The notes: generated by a model from the letters alone, not told the origin. Shown: positions 1 through 12,159, counted from the first letter of the stretch. The stretch: 64,000 bases of DNA from Solen grandis (GCA_021229015.1 CM037789.1:43576377-43640376), one strand, 5' to 3'. Translations and numbers: made by a program.

Positions 1-854
1 GCTATAAAAGTTGTTGAAAAGTATTCTTGATATATCATGGTTAGTCAATGGTCCCTTGGGGTTGGGGAGAACCTGTCTTATTAGTGGTCAGTAAAGGTAA
101 CAAGGAAACTGGCTGTTCAGCATGGAAGGTCTCATTTTATTAAGTCTTAAAGCTAGCTGCTTTAAATGGACTGACTGTTCAATACAGGTGACAGCTGGTA
201 CAGGTTTAACTGTAAATTTGTTTCAACATTAGGTCCACTTCTCTGCACGTTTCACTGGGTTGATTTACATTTTACTGAACAAATGAAACATCCTAATTTT
301 TTGAAGCATAATGGAAGTGACTGGTCTAATTAACTTATTTTTTGGTGGAATGATGCCAATTTCTTGGATTGTGTTCTTTGTTCTAAAGGCCACAGTCAGG
401 AAGTGGAGTTATATTATGTAATATATTAATTTAAAAAATACCGCAATTATTATCTGAAACTGAATTTTGTATGTTGTAGATCTGAATGCTGGATATATAT
501 ATTGCAGAAATGCCATATGGCATAAACATTTCATTTTATAATGTTTTGATCTCTTCATCGAGGAACAGATAAGAGTGATTTATTGCAAATATTACCCTGC
601 CATTTTAATTCAATTGAATAACTGGCATAAAATGCAGTGTCTTATGTAAAATTATTATATAGTGAGTAGTAAATCTGCTAATATTTTTTAAAAATCACAG
701 AAGGCACTCCGTTTAGAAAAATATAAAATCCTTTAAATGTAGGAGTGGTTGACATATCAAATATAAGCAGTATAGTAGTACTGTAAATGGTATCTTGCAA
801 GATACCGGTGTATTTTTTTTTATGCAATTCTTACATAATTAATTTGATCTCGCT
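1..854. other. AT-rich stretch, nothing recognised
   Basis: No open frame with coding character, no repeat family recognised and no RNA gene seen on either strand. It could be intron or intergenic DNA. Confidence 0.5.
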
Positions 855-1022
855 GATTTTAAATGAGTTTTGTTACAGCGACGATGTGTCATCACAGGTG
901 TATAATATACAACCTCTGAAAACTGCGACAGTAGTTGACTCTTTGGCTCAGTGGTTAGAATTTGGACTTACACACCAGCGGACCAGGTTTGATCCTGGGC
1001 CGGGTGAGTTTGTTATAGTTAC
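855..1022 (+). repeat. SINE-3 copy with tRNA-like head
   Basis: The stretch from about 935 reads like a tRNA-derived head: a GGCTCAGTGGTTAGAA box A-like segment and a box B-like segment GGTTTGATCCTGGGCC. The preceding 80 bases (GTTACAGCGACGATGTGTCATCACAGG) match, in opposite orientation, sequence beside two copies at 27.7-28.1 kb. The short frame that covers it (787-1,080) is incidental. The family is defined only by these three copies in the window. Confidence 0.6.
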
Positions 1023-1028
1023 CATGGG

Positions 1029-1065
1029 TATCCAATTATTTTGGTTGATGGAAAATAATTGGATA
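1029..1065. other. Perfect 14-bp stem hairpin
   Basis: TATCCAATTATTTT at 1,029-1,042 is exactly complementary to AAAATAATTGGATA at 1,052-1,065, with a nine-base loop. It lies directly after the SINE-3 copy. No function is implied. Confidence 0.7.
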
Positions 1066-1667
1066 TTTGACCATTTTTAATTGAGTATTTATGCAGTACT
1101 CTGTTTTTCTGTTCCTTTGTACTGTTAGATATAACATAAGATATGACCTCCATTTTGCTTATTAAAATTTGATCCCCTTAGAAAGATCATTTCATCCCAA
1201 GAACTTGGACCATTGACAAGAGTGTGTATGTTGCAGACCTCTAGACAAGATGTAATGAAATCATTCTGCACCTAGACAGAAGGGCTGCAGTTGAGGAGTA
1301 GATGAGCTTGAGTGTTTACTGATAATGTTTACAGATCTGTTGGCTCATGAAAGGGGGAGATAACAGTCATTGGCTCTGTAACTTGTGTTGTTAGGCCATC
1401 AGCTGGTGGAAGTCAGGTGGTTATGTGGATTTCTATTGCTTTAAACTTATTTAAGTTTATTTGTTTTATGTAGAATGGGAACCTGAGGGTTCTTAGTTTC
1501 CGGTTCAATCAGAAACTGTACAAATGATACACAATACCTCTGGATGGTTCTCTTAGCTTCAGGTTTGATCAGTATCAATGAAAATTCCTTGGCTGAATGG
1601 GGTGACTGAACCCACTATTTGCAGGTCTGCGACCATGCACAAATAATACAAGTCTCATAACCCTTAC

Positions 1668-1855
1668 CCTGCTGGAACCGTAAGTGCTAACCTTTGCCAC
1701 CTGTAAAGAGCCAGGCCAGCCTGCACAGGCCTGGCTCTTTACTGTTGGCTGACCAACTTCAAGTTTTCATCTTGTTATCCCTAAAATTGATAATTGACAG
1801 TTCCAAAAAAGATACCGGCTAAGTCCATTTGAGAAATTCAGCAGGTTAAGGGTTA
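1668..1855 (+). mobile_element. MITE family C, copy 1
   Basis: The copy begins TAACCCTTACCCTGCTG and ends CAGCAGGTTAAGGGTTAA, terminal inverted repeats of about 17 bp with TTAA at the 3' edge. An internal inverted repeat (TAAAGAGCCAGGCC and GGCCTGGCTCTTTA) forms a central stem. Other copies are at 15.3 and 23.2 kb. TTAA edges and CCC starts are typical of piggyBac-type elements; no transposase is encoded, so a non-autonomous element is inferred. Confidence 0.75.
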
Positions 1856-2038
1856 ATAATGCACATTCCATTTTTAATCGCAAAATGCTTGATAATCTGT
1901 ATGAATAACCACAATATCTGAAGATTCACGGTGATGTAAATCCCTGCTTTCCAAAATGTAGTCACAGCTATACTGGAATCTTGAACATTAATAAAAAAAA
2001 AATCAATATCTTATTATATTGCTGAGTCAAGACTTGAC

Positions 2039-2281
2039 TTGACTATTTGAGTTTACCGTCACTTCGACAGTATTTCAACCATATAGTGACGTCCAGCTAA
2101 TTACAGGTGGAGGAAGACCCCGAATGCACGGAGGCATCCGGGTAGAACCACCGACCTACCGCAAGCCAGCTGGAAGGCTTCCTCACATGAAAATCCGAAT
2201 GACCCTGTCAGGATTCGAACCTACGTGGCGAGTAAGTATTTAAAGTCAGCGACTTTACTCTCTCGGCCACAGAGTTGAGTC
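2039..2281 (-). repeat. SINE-2 copy, nearly full length
   Basis: In reverse complement it carries a tRNA-like head (GGCCGAGAGAGTAAAGTCGC, then GGTTCGAATCCTGACAGG) followed by a body containing GAGGAAGCCTTCCAGCTGGC and TGGAGGAAGACC-type sequence, and a tail with ACTGTCGAAGTGACGG. It matches copies at 3.7, 5.3, 20.7 and 41.4 kb. The head resembles tRNA-Ser or tRNA-Leu type genes but is not a working tRNA. Confidence 0.8.
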
Positions 2282-2639
2282 AAGGCTGCCCAAAATAGAT
2301 GCCTTTTTCAAAATGTTTATATATATATTATATATTCAAATTAGATTTTCCATATTATCCAGTAGCCACTCTGTGGCATCATGGGGCCAATTCATTGACC
2401 TAGTTCACAATAAAGAGCATTTTGTTTGTGTTTGTGGCACTGTTTGTGGGCAGATGGCTAGAAAACTAGTCATAAATGGAACATTAGCCCCAGGCAATGG
2501 GAACAGCTGGAATTAAAGTTTCCATTTCAAATTCATGGAAATGTCTAATAATTTTGAGGAACAGGTCACTGTCACATATTTACACTGTTTTCAAGAAAAA
2601 GAAAAATGTATGTCAATAGTCTTAATGGAAAAGTGTGAA

Positions 2640-2905
2640 AGCGTCTGACTCAAAACCTTTGGGTTGCGGTTTTGATCCCTTGCTGTGGCAAATACCTTGG
2701 AACTCAGTTTATATTACCCAATTACATGTTTTTGGCACTCAGTACATAATTATGGTAGTTCCGGGACAGGCTGGTCAGGTGTCAGGATAATGTGCTCAGA
2801 TGTGGTTTCTGATGCCACATGTCTAAAGTGTTATACCATAGTGAGGCAGCTGACTATATATATCTGTCTCAAATTGACAAAATTATTGAAAAACCATTTG
2901 TGGCA
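2640..2905 (+). repeat. Degenerate SINE-1 copy
   Basis: The copy has the box B-like GGTTGCGGTTTTGATCCC, then TTGGCACTCAGTACATAA, GGACAGGCTGGTCAGGTGTC and AGGATAATGTGCTCAGATGT, all matching the body of the well-preserved SINE-1 at 19.4 kb. It is diverged, and the 3' tail is lost. Confidence 0.65.
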
Positions 2906-3735
2906 GGGACTTTAAATCCATGCAGTGCTATGAACAGTACTGACAGTTTGAAAAATATCTTCATCCTTTTTGGAACTATGATATTCAGGCAAGTGGATCA
3001 ATTCCAGCAGAATGATATATTTATTGGCTATTATATAGGCAGTTCACTTTTCTCAAGAGAGACAGTCGATGGAATACTCAGGTGTGTTACCCTAGAGTTA
3101 AGAGGTTGATTATATCACCAAGTTGCTACTACTTAGTAGCAGGGCTGCAGTTATGAAAGGCCGTAATTGCCTCATTATTATTGGCACGTGGCTCTTCAGG
3201 ATTTGGAACGATGTTACTCTAAATGTTGCTGTTGTACTCAGTAGATAAAATGTAATCTGTCAGGAATAGCTGTTTAGATCCCAAAGGCACTGAATGGTTT
3301 TGTACTTTGGTAAATCTGTAAAATGTTACTTGGTTCTGACATACATACAAGAACGGTACTTATTTTACAGGGTTTTCACCTACTCTGTTAGTTTAGAGTC
3401 CTGGACTCTAGTTTTTGGCATTAATCTTTGTCAAGGATTCCTGTTTTCAAAATTCTTCAGAAAACCTGTTGTAGCGGTACTGAATTTTTTATACCCCAAC
3501 TTCACTAAGTGTGAAATGGGTACTGTACATTGTATACTGATGTACCTCTTCCCTACCTTTGGTGTTTAATTGTTATCATTTCCACATGTCAGTGTACTTA
3601 CACATCAAGGGCTGACTGTAGACTATATTGTTTAAAGTTCACAATCATAGAAATTAGAAGGAAACGTTGTTGTTTTTTGTTTCAGCTGTCTGATCAGCTA
3701 GTCTCCTCTTTCTGCTCATACAATATTGACATGAC
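2906..3735. other. No recognised feature
   Basis: Three short open frames lie here, but none shows family motifs, splice context or codon bias. I see nothing further. Confidence 0.4.
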
Positions 3736-3872
3736 TATATTAGTTTATCGTCGCCTCGACAGTATTTCAGTCATATAGCAACGTCCAGCTAATTACAGGT
3801 GGAGGAGAACGCCAATTGCACAGAGGCATCTGGGTAGAACCACCGACCTATCGCAAGCCAGCTGGAAGGCTT
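3736..3872 (-). repeat. SINE-2 copy, 5'-truncated
   Basis: Only the tail and body are present (reverse complement of GACAGTATTTCAGTCATATA through CAAGCCAGCTGGAAGGCTT). The tRNA-like head is absent, which is the usual outcome of incomplete reverse transcription. Confidence 0.75.
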
Positions 3873-5314
3873 TAATGCAATATTGAAGATCAGATTCTAA
3901 ATTTTAATCTGCACAGTGGTCCATTGTTTCAGTTACACCATTTAAATTTCTTTAAATTAATATTCATCAAGTCTTAAATTTTTACACGAATATTAATGAG
4001 GTAAATTTTTAAAAAAGCAAAATCATACTGAGTGATTATCAGAGGATAAAGAAAGCTTCTCTTGTACAAGTTTCAGGGCAATAAGAAACAATATCATGCA
4101 CACATCCAGGGTGGGGGAGACAAGACATTTTGATAAAACAATACCCCCCCCCCCCTTTTATTTCTAGATTCAGAGGATGCTTCCCTCCAAAACAGTCTTT
4201 CTCTGCCAGGTTTGATATTGGGGAAAAAAATCAAGGGATCCAAATTGAAGTTGCTATACGAGGGCTAATAATTAGATCCCCTCTGAGAGGAAGTGGAGTA
4301 TGAGCATGTGAGAAAACCTGACCTCATGCCCTACCTATATCCCTACATCATTCATTGGCTCACTTAAGCAGGTACCAGTGGGTCTCTTAAGTGCAGCTGT
4401 ACCTAAATACCTTTAATATTGTGAACACTAACTTGCACAGTCCATGGCATTTTCATATTTTCACCATTTGATGTCAAATTGATTGACACCCATGGTCTTC
4501 ACTGTTTGCTATTCCGCCAGTCAATTTTCTGAAAGCTATATAACCCACAAAACAACTAATGGTACAGTCTAAAATGAAAAAAAGATAAGACAAATTCAGA
4601 AATTGTAGCATTGTAAGGTTTAAGGGGGGGACGGGTACCTGAGTGCAGGGCCTTTTAAGTGTTTTGGTAAGGTAGTGGATTTGAACCTAAGACCTTAAGA
4701 TGAACACAATAGTAACTGTCCATGGCATTTTCATATTTTTACCTCGTGGCATTAGATTGATAATCACATTTATCAATTTTAACTATTTAACAATTTTAAC
4801 TATGTTCTTTGCTTGTTCTAATAAGTCCTATGATTGTAAAATCTTTAAATCATATGGTTCAGAGTAGAAAAGTAAACTTCTCTCTCCAAAATTCAACAAA
4901 AAAATGAAAACAAATAGATTTTCAATATTTCAAATGATATTTCACATGGTGATAGAGGGTTTCTTCTCATTTGTTTGCCAAGCTTTTAAGATTGGACAAA
5001 CTATGGAAGAATAAATCTTTTGTTCGTGAGATTGTAAAGGAAACAAATTTATGTACTCCACAGTATCATAGAATAGACCCTAGTTCTTTTTAGATGTGAG
5101 TCAATTCAGACAAATAGTAGAAGGTGCAAGTCAATACTTTTATCTCCTTCTAAGTAAGCTTTAAATCTGTATTGTATACAGATTGAAATAACACTATAGT
5201 GAAGCTCATACAATGTTGTAGATTTCATGAGGTATTCAAATGTCTTGTTCAACTGGGATTGATTTATGTTTGAGTTTTGACAGGCCTTGCTTTTCTGTTA
5301 TGTTGTTGTTTGCT
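3873..5314. other. Non-coding stretch with C12 run and short duplicated word
   Basis: A run of 12 C lies at 4,144-4,155. The word TCCATGGCATTTTCATATTT occurs near 4,440 and again near 4,719. Nothing else is recognised. Confidence 0.4.
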
Positions 5315-5785
5315 CTAGCAGTATTTCTGACATATATATATATAGTGATGTCCAACTAATTACTGATGGAGGATCACAGTCTGGCCCAGAGCAGCTCGAA
5401 GGTCTTGTGATTGATCATCGGCTCTGGTGTACCAAAACTGTTTAAATTTCCCTTGCTTCATCCTCAGCATTTTAGGGTAGTTTGAGGACTGGTTGGCCCT
5501 GTGTCAGGACAACGTTTCTGGGTGTGGTTATCATGTGACTTGTCTGTGGCATGAAATTGCAGTTTAGCAATGCTGACACTATAAGTATCTGAATCATGTT
5601 TCAAGCAACATCTCTAAGTGACTGAAATATTGTTAGTTATAGATGTTAAAGCAAAACAATTAGATGAAAAAAACAAAACATTAAATGCACAAAGGCACTT
5701 GGTTAATACCACAGACCAGCTACTGCAAACCTATTGAAAGGGTTCCTCATGAGAATTCTGAGTTACCAGATTGGGCCTCAAACCC
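5315..5785 (-). repeat. SINE-2 (-) interrupted by SINE-1 (+)
   Basis: The left part (about 5,318-5,375) is the tail of a reverse SINE-2 ending at TGATGGAGGA. SINE-2 resumes at about 5,692 with ATGCACAAAGGCACTTGGTT and runs to about 5,780. In between, at about 5,376-5,680, is a plus-strand SINE-1 body (GAGGACTGGTTGGCCCTGTG, then AAGTGACTGAAATATTGTTA and a TTAAAGCAAAAC tail). The arrangement is a younger SINE inside an older one. Confidence 0.7.
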
Positions 5786-5989
5786 TCAGCTTTGAAACCA
5801 GACAGCAACTCAAACCATCAGCATTGCAACCAGACTGAGACTCAAACCATCCGCATTGCATCTGGCCATATGCTAGACATTACAGTTAAGGATTTCCCAC
5901 ATATGGATCCTGTTTTTTTGCTGAAGAGACAGCATTGGAAGAGACAGTAGTTTGATACAAGGGGGACCAGGTGCGATGTCCTAGCTCAT

Positions 5990-6238
5990 TTTGTGAATAG
6001 ACCCCATGGTTCTTTTACATGTCCCGTGTATAGCATGATACACAAGAGACAAGTTTCTGGTTAGAACCAGTACTGAGTACTCCAAGTTCCCATAGCAACC
6101 CCATTTTGCCAAGTGCCAGGCAAGGCTGCATCTGGTACCTATTTTATATGTGTTAGGTTTGATAAAGAAAGTGCCCTGGCTGGAATTCGAACCCCAGATC
6201 TCCTGAATGCAAAATGAACACTCTACCACTGTTGCTAG
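5990..6238 (-). repeat. tRNA-Ala-like SINE, minus strand
   Basis: Reverse complement of 6,170-6,236 contains AGTGGTAGAGTGTTCATTTT, GCATTCAGGAGATC and GGGGTTCGAATTCCAGCC, which resemble the box A, anticodon (TGC) and T-arm parts of a tRNA-Ala. A unique body of about 180 bp follows. The acceptor stem does not pair well, so it is read as a SINE head or tRNA pseudogene rather than a working tRNA. Confidence 0.6.
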
Positions 6239-7079
6239 TAAACAATATATATAATGCTTGAAAAATCGCTCCTCTGTCAGGCTAAAAATTTCAATGTACA
6301 GTACAAGGACTGCATGATGGGTAGAAAAGAGTTGACGATAGCATTTGCTTGAAAATCGGGAGTATTTACTTTCTTATTGGAGTGCGCCATTTTTCCGTGT
6401 AGGGGCTGGGTTTATACCTTAAATTATGCATGATGCTTGCATGATTGCTTCTTGGACTATCCCAGTTTCTCAGATTATAATTAGGAATTGCCCTTCTGAA
6501 AATATTTTGCCAATAGAGAATGACTTTTGTAGTGCATATATCATTATGACTAAATTAATGAACTTCTGCTCTTATTATAAGATGGTAATTAGTTACTCTA
6601 GCTTGCAGATTCACAAGGTTTATTAGAGTTATTTTCAGCAATAGGAAGGTGTATTTGACAGTCAAGCAGAAAATTTATTTGACCTTTTTGTAACACTTAT
6701 TTTGCATTACCAATGCCATTTGCATAACCAAGGGTGTATTATGAGGATAGTTACCTTTTCCAGAAGAATATTATAATTCATGTACAAATTTATGACTGGT
6801 TAAATATTTATTTACAGAGCTTTAAATAGGTACAGTATATAAAACAAAAGATTTTTCTTTGCCATGCAGACTGAATGAGCAAACAGAGGATCATCCTGGT
6901 CCAGGAGGTTGTTCTGTTTGGCATGGCATCATTTTTAAGACACATTTACATTTATGTAATGAGCTGAGATTTACTGTTTTCTTCAGATATAGTATGTAAG
7001 AAGGCTTTGAATACAGCAGGAATGAAATGATGATTCATTCTGTGATCATTGAGGATTTTGTAATGGTGAGGGCTGATGA
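6239..7079. other. Non-coding; part resembles 19.1-19.3 kb
   Basis: About 6,775-6,960 shares an ordered series of short words (TTACAGAGCTTTAAAT, CATGCAGACTGAATGAG) with 19,130-19,330, so both may be remnants of an old interspersed repeat. Nothing else is seen. Confidence 0.35.
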
Positions 7080-7103
7080 AAATGACAATGATAATGATGT
7101 AAG

Positions 7104-7137
<34 letters not shown>

Positions 7138-7200
7138 AGACTTTATGAATGGAATGATGATGATGATTGATTTTGTGAAGGGAAGGATGATGATGATGAC
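7080..7200. repeat. GAT/ATG trinucleotide microsatellite
   Basis: An uninterrupted (GAT)n run at about 7,107-7,137 is flanked by interrupted GATGAT and AATGAT tracts reaching 7,198. Confidence 0.9.
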
Positions 7201-7979
7201 ATAATATATATAGCAATATTCTCTCAGTTCTTCTATCTTCTTCTATCTATATATTATATAATAATCAATTTTCGAAGGTCATAAAATATGTATTTTCCTT
7301 CCTATATGTATACATGAATGATTTTAAAATAATCACTTGGGACCAATGAGGATGCAATTCATGTAAATTAACTTCCACACAATCATGTCATGTGATGACA
7401 GAGCTACACGCATCTGCCTGTGGTTGTGGTTTAATATCTCTGATTTCTCCACTGGTGTTGCTGAAAAAAATCCAGCGTCTGATAAATTCATTGATACAAG
7501 AGTTGTGGATTTAACAACAACCTAATTTGCTGGAACATATCTAATTTATAGAATAAACCTTATCTCTTTGAAATTGGGAGCCGTTGAAAGTGTTGTAAAA
7601 ACTATTGAATTCTGAGTGTTGAACAGGCCATGGTTCCGGAATTACTTAAAGGCTTCTCAATTATACATGAGTGTACTGAGGAGATTTCGCAGCCAATAGA
7701 GCTAGGTCTTGGGAGTTAGTAAACAGTAGTGAAACGACTGAATGAAGCAATTTTGTGTATGTTGACCAACACCTTAGGAAATGTGAAGCTATTGATTTTT
7801 GTGGATTTTAGTTGTCTCCTGTAGCTGCCTTCTTTAGCAGTTTTGTAATTGCGGTACCATAGGGTTGATTACATGGGGAGAAGGTGTGCTGTTGGTAGTG
7901 AGTTTAGATTATGATTAAAGGATGATAATGACAGTGCTGGTTTTGCTTGGGGGAATTGTTTTGAATATGTTAATGAATT
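7201..7979. other. No recognised feature
   Basis: AT-rich sequence with no coding, RNA or repeat signal recognised. Confidence 0.4.
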
Positions 7980-8209
7980 TTAACCCTTTCCCTCATATAG
8001 ACTGTTTTTGATGCACTCAATAGGTACCACATAAAGCCTGATCTGCAGAAAACCACAGTTAAACCTTACCAAATTTATTTACAAAATCCTCATTTCCAGA
8101 TCACTGAGGAGCAGCGAACAGCATAAAACCTGATCACTCGCAGGCTGATCTGGTTTTATGCTGTTCGCATAGGTCTTTTAATGGTGTCCTCTATGAGGGA
8201 AAGGGTTAA
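7980..8209 (-). mobile_element. MITE family D, copy 1
   Basis: It runs from TTAACCCTTTCCCTCATA to CTATGAGGGAAAGGGTTAA, terminal inverted repeats ending in TTAA. It is the reverse orientation of the copies at 21.1 and 21.7 kb. Its internal palindrome is shorter than theirs: one arm lacks about a dozen bases. A non-autonomous piggyBac-type element is inferred from the TTAA termini. Confidence 0.8.
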
Positions 8210-8744
8210 AGAAGTGATTAGAAATGGAGGGCCGCAAGCAAATTCATTGTTTGCTGTAATTTTGTCTGTTTTCAGAACTATTTAAAGTACTCCTAATCAT
8301 ATGGGCATGATAACAAGTGTTGCTTAATCAAAGCTCATAATGTTATCTAGAATAGATCTTATGGGAATATTTAATTCATTGAAAAGGTAGAAGAGTTTTT
8401 CAATATTTTTGTATTTGGCCATCTAATGATGGGACATATCATTATGGATTTAACTGTTGCAAACCTCTGATTGGCATCCACTTATATTGACTGCCCTGTA
8501 ACTCCATCTGATCTTTTGTTCTTAGTTACCCAACTTGGCCACAATATGTATCAATACAGTTTGATTACTATAGCTTGAAATCTCACAGACTTACAACCCT
8601 TGAATTAATGAAAAATTGGGAAAGTAACAGTGTACTCCCTCTAACACTGGCACATTTGAACTGATCTTAACCAAACTTGGTCAATATCTTGACCAAATTT
8701 GATAATCTAGTGGAATTTAATATTCCTGTACAAGTATATTTCCC

Positions 8745-8935
8745 TTGATTGGTGCTATAAATATATAAGTGTATTTCCAGGACTCAGGTTGGCCACCGGA
8801 TGTGGTATTATGCCACTTGTCTACCCAATAATGGCAATGAGGCTGCCTATGCCTTCTACACCTGTCAACAGAGTCCCCAAATAATTGAAAATTATGTCCG
8901 GGATGTAATGATACTGCTGAAAATAATTGCACCCA
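8745..8935 (+). repeat. Degenerate SINE-1 body
   Basis: CCCTTGATTGGTGCTATAAA, CAGGACTCAGGTTGGCC, GATGTGGTATTATGCCACTT and GTCTAC follow the SINE-1 body order. It is interrupted near 8,843 by a 22-base word also found at 9,427. Confidence 0.5.
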
Positions 8936-10314
8936 CTACCGGTACATGTCTTTTATAAAAGACGAGTATGTCACAGAGGGGGGAAAAGATACCTTGATTT
9001 TAATTATTAGTGGGTTTAATGAATATGCCTATATTTGTTTCTGTTACATAGAATTAACAAACATTGTTATTGTATACCTTTAAAAGCAAAGTGAACAGAA
9101 TTCAGCAGATTAACTTAGGTGTGGTGTTGAAACTGTTAGAAATAACCTATTAGCTTATTCATAGTCATGACTGTTTCCTACATCTTTTGGCCTTAAATTT
9201 AGATATTCATTATGCTAATATAAGTCTTGAAAAAAAAAATAACAACAAAAATGCCAAACTGAATAAAAAAGAGTCGCTACATTGAATACAGGGGGATAAT
9301 ACTTAACACAGAATCTCTGATGTAGTTTGTATGATGAAGTCAGTTTGTACCATCTTTTAACGATGATTCATAGTTTAAGAGGTCACTAGCCTTTATGCTT
9401 TCCAGAGACGTTGGTTCTACCCGAGTGCCTATGCCTTCTACACCTGTTATTATAAGCTTGACATTGCTGTATGAGCTAAATACTGTTGTGGTGATGGTGA
9501 TCTCAAAAAACAACAACAACATTATTCATTTTGCAGCATTAGGCAGTATGACTCCAGATAAGATATTTATGTCACCAAAGCAGCCAGTTTGTCCGGAACA
9601 ATAATCGCACTAAAGGCCAAATGGAGGTGTATGATTCCAATCATTGTCAGGAAAAGGCATGATGTTTCCCCCTTCCTAATGGACAGAGAGAGCTGCAATC
9701 ATTCACAGATAAATTCCTGATCAATAAGCATCAGCTAGCCGCGACCTCAGGAATGGTCGGGCCATGGTCAAGCAAGAACATGTCAATGGTAATGTGTGAC
9801 TTCTTGAACATCATGAGTATTTCTGATATTGGTTTTTATGTATATACTGGTAGTTCTGTCATTTGATTGACCTTTGAGTTATTGTAAGGACAAAAAATAT
9901 AACATATCCTTCATGAATGATGTCAGTCACTATCGACTTTTAATACAAGCTTAATTCAGAGGTCAGATGTTGACTTTTCTCTGTTCAGTGTTTCAGTTTG
10001 TAACTACAAAGTGTTTAAAGAAGTCAGTAGCTAAATGACTTTGATGTCACCAAAACAAGAACAATAATCAATAAATTGAGGGTAATTAGTTAAAGTACAG
10101 TGGTCACAAGTTTCCTTGATGTGGCAATTCTTTGAAGTATAGCGATGACTTGAGATATTAGCTTGGTCCTTTGATTTAGCCCTTCTTATTCTACATGTGA
10201 TTTTAGATCCCTTAAACTTCATTCCTGGTCCCTTGATAATATCCTATATAATATCTGCGCACTTTCTGTAAGTTGTAATCAAATCTACCTGCACTTTTTA
10301 GTTGTGTGTCAGGG
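8936..10314. other. No recognised feature
   Basis: Several short frames occur on both strands without recognisable domains. A slightly less AT-rich patch lies at about 9,540-9,780, but I cannot assign it. Confidence 0.35.
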
Positions 10315-11001
10315 CTGTAAAAATCCACTCGTCCACTCGTATTTACAAGTGAATTTCACGGTCGGACGAGCATAATTTCCCTGAACACTCGTCCGACTGG
10401 ACGAGTAACTTTTCGTGGCCAAGAAAGAAATGTTTCAGTAAAAAATGAATTCGATATTGTTACTAGGGTTAATCGATATCATAAAATTCTTTACTTGATC
10501 AGGGGAGCTAAGTTTGACAAAATATCACCATAGCGACGCTCATTTTTTAGAAAGATCCGTATGGTGCTAGCGCAGACTGGTTCACAATATTCTACCGTGT
10601 TTTTTCAATACGTTTTTTGTTAGTTTGCGGCACAGTCCAGGACTGCAAATTTGTTTTGTTTCCGGCAGTCAAAATGTTGAAACAATTATCATTGAGTACG
10701 CTTCTCGGTGACGGAGATGATTAAAATGCAAAAAAGCAAGAGTTAAGACGTATGAAGCAACAAAGCGCCTACAATAAAACGAAACGCACAAGAAAAGCCC
10801 TGGATCATTGGTTTTCTGGCTTTCCGTGGTTGATGAAAAAAGAAGAAAAAATGTTTTGCGGTGTTTCCGCAAAATATCAAAAGCTTTATACAACTTAAAG
10901 GGAAGCAAATAGGACGTGCTGACTTTGTTTAAGGACGAGTAAAAATTTTCACCTACTCGTCCTACAGGACAAGTGACCTAAAAGAAAATTTTACACCCCT
11001 G
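10315..11001 (+). mobile_element. hAT-like element with TIRs
   Basis: It begins CAGGGCTGTAAAAAT and ends ATTTTACACCCCTG, inverted repeats of hAT character. Subterminal copies of ACTCGTCC and its complement GGACGAGT cluster at both ends. The flanks are TG repeats, so an 8-bp target duplication cannot be defined exactly. The element holds the relic transposase start described separately. Confidence 0.75.
10674..10898 (+). pseudogene. Relic hAT transposase N-terminus (zinc finger)
   Basis: The frame from the ATG at 10,674 continues, past an in-frame TAA at 10,722, to a TAA at about 10,894. Its second part contains KALDHWFSGFPWLMKKEEK followed by MFCGV, the pattern W...FPWL...MFC..C seen at the N-terminal zinc finger of hAT-type transposases and derived host proteins. 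The second cysteine of the expected FC-x2-C pair is serine here. No dimerisation domain or DDE domain follows, and the element's 3' terminus lies only about 100 bp further on. It is dead, and internal deletion from a longer parent is the likely origin. Confidence 0.6.
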
Positions 11002-12159
11002 TGTGTGACTCACAACTATAGTACCTACGTTCTGAAGGTCCAGATCTCTACATTTAAAACCAAATAACCTTTTAATTTTGTATGAATGATTGAATGAGTG
11101 AAAAGAATTCTACAACACAGGTATAACTGAGATTCAGCCAAAGTGTTAAAAACTCAATTTTGAGAAAAAAATACAATCATAGTTACGGTAAACAGTAATT
11201 GTGTGTAGCATAAAAGCACAAAAGAACTATTTGGTAGATGTGCAGGTTTTGGTTATATTGTGGTGTTACAATAGTCCATATAGTATGATAGAAAGCTTGA
11301 ATTCCGATACAAATCTGCATAACCTACTAATAATCACATCAAGCTATCTCAGATACATCGAGATACCTCCATAGGTTATTTGTTGCTCTATGATGGAATG
11401 ACTGATACCTATATATATCTGCCGTCAGAAGTTCCTAAGGATACAGTATGGAGCCACTGATTTGTATCTATAAATAGAAACTGTGCTGTCGCTCGGTAGT
11501 ACAAATGAAAGCGCTGATAGTGCTAAGAGAGCAGTATTATCACATTTCTTTTGTTTATCAAAGTAACTACAATAAATGGGGGTCAAATTTTCACACAATG
11601 CCAATAACCCCGCTTTAACGTTGCGTTAACATGGTCATTGCAAGAAATTAAAGATGAATGCCCCATTTGTTTAATAATACTGTTAACAATTGTCACTTCG
11701 CCACTCTTACTCTCCCTATTTTTATAGCCTACAATAAGCATTTGTTTATTATTTTAATATAAGTTTGATATTTGGCAAAAGCCAAGTGCATATCTGCAGC
11801 TCGTCAAACCCTCTTCCACTTGAGACACACACCACTTCAGTGCCTTCAGCGCTTTGATTTGCAATTGTAATCAGCCCCAATGACCACCTGCATGTCACTG
11901 AGATTTACACCTTTAATTGTGGGTATGGTATTGTCTTTGTTTCCACACACCATGAAGCCTCTAAGAGGATACAGGTGAATGATGATACCTGCACAGCCAT
12001 GTAAAATGTGTTTTCATGCCTACTGATAACAGCACAAATTGAGACAGGTCCTTCTGATTTATTAATTGTAATGAAAGGAACCATTACTAGGTGCCTGGAA
12101 TTGTCAGCCATGAGGAATCCTAGCTCCTAACCCACAATCTCCATGTATGTTACCAGAGG
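11002..12159. other. No recognised feature
   Basis: A minus frame (11,905-12,111) is open but shows no motif or splice context that I can support. Confidence 0.35.
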
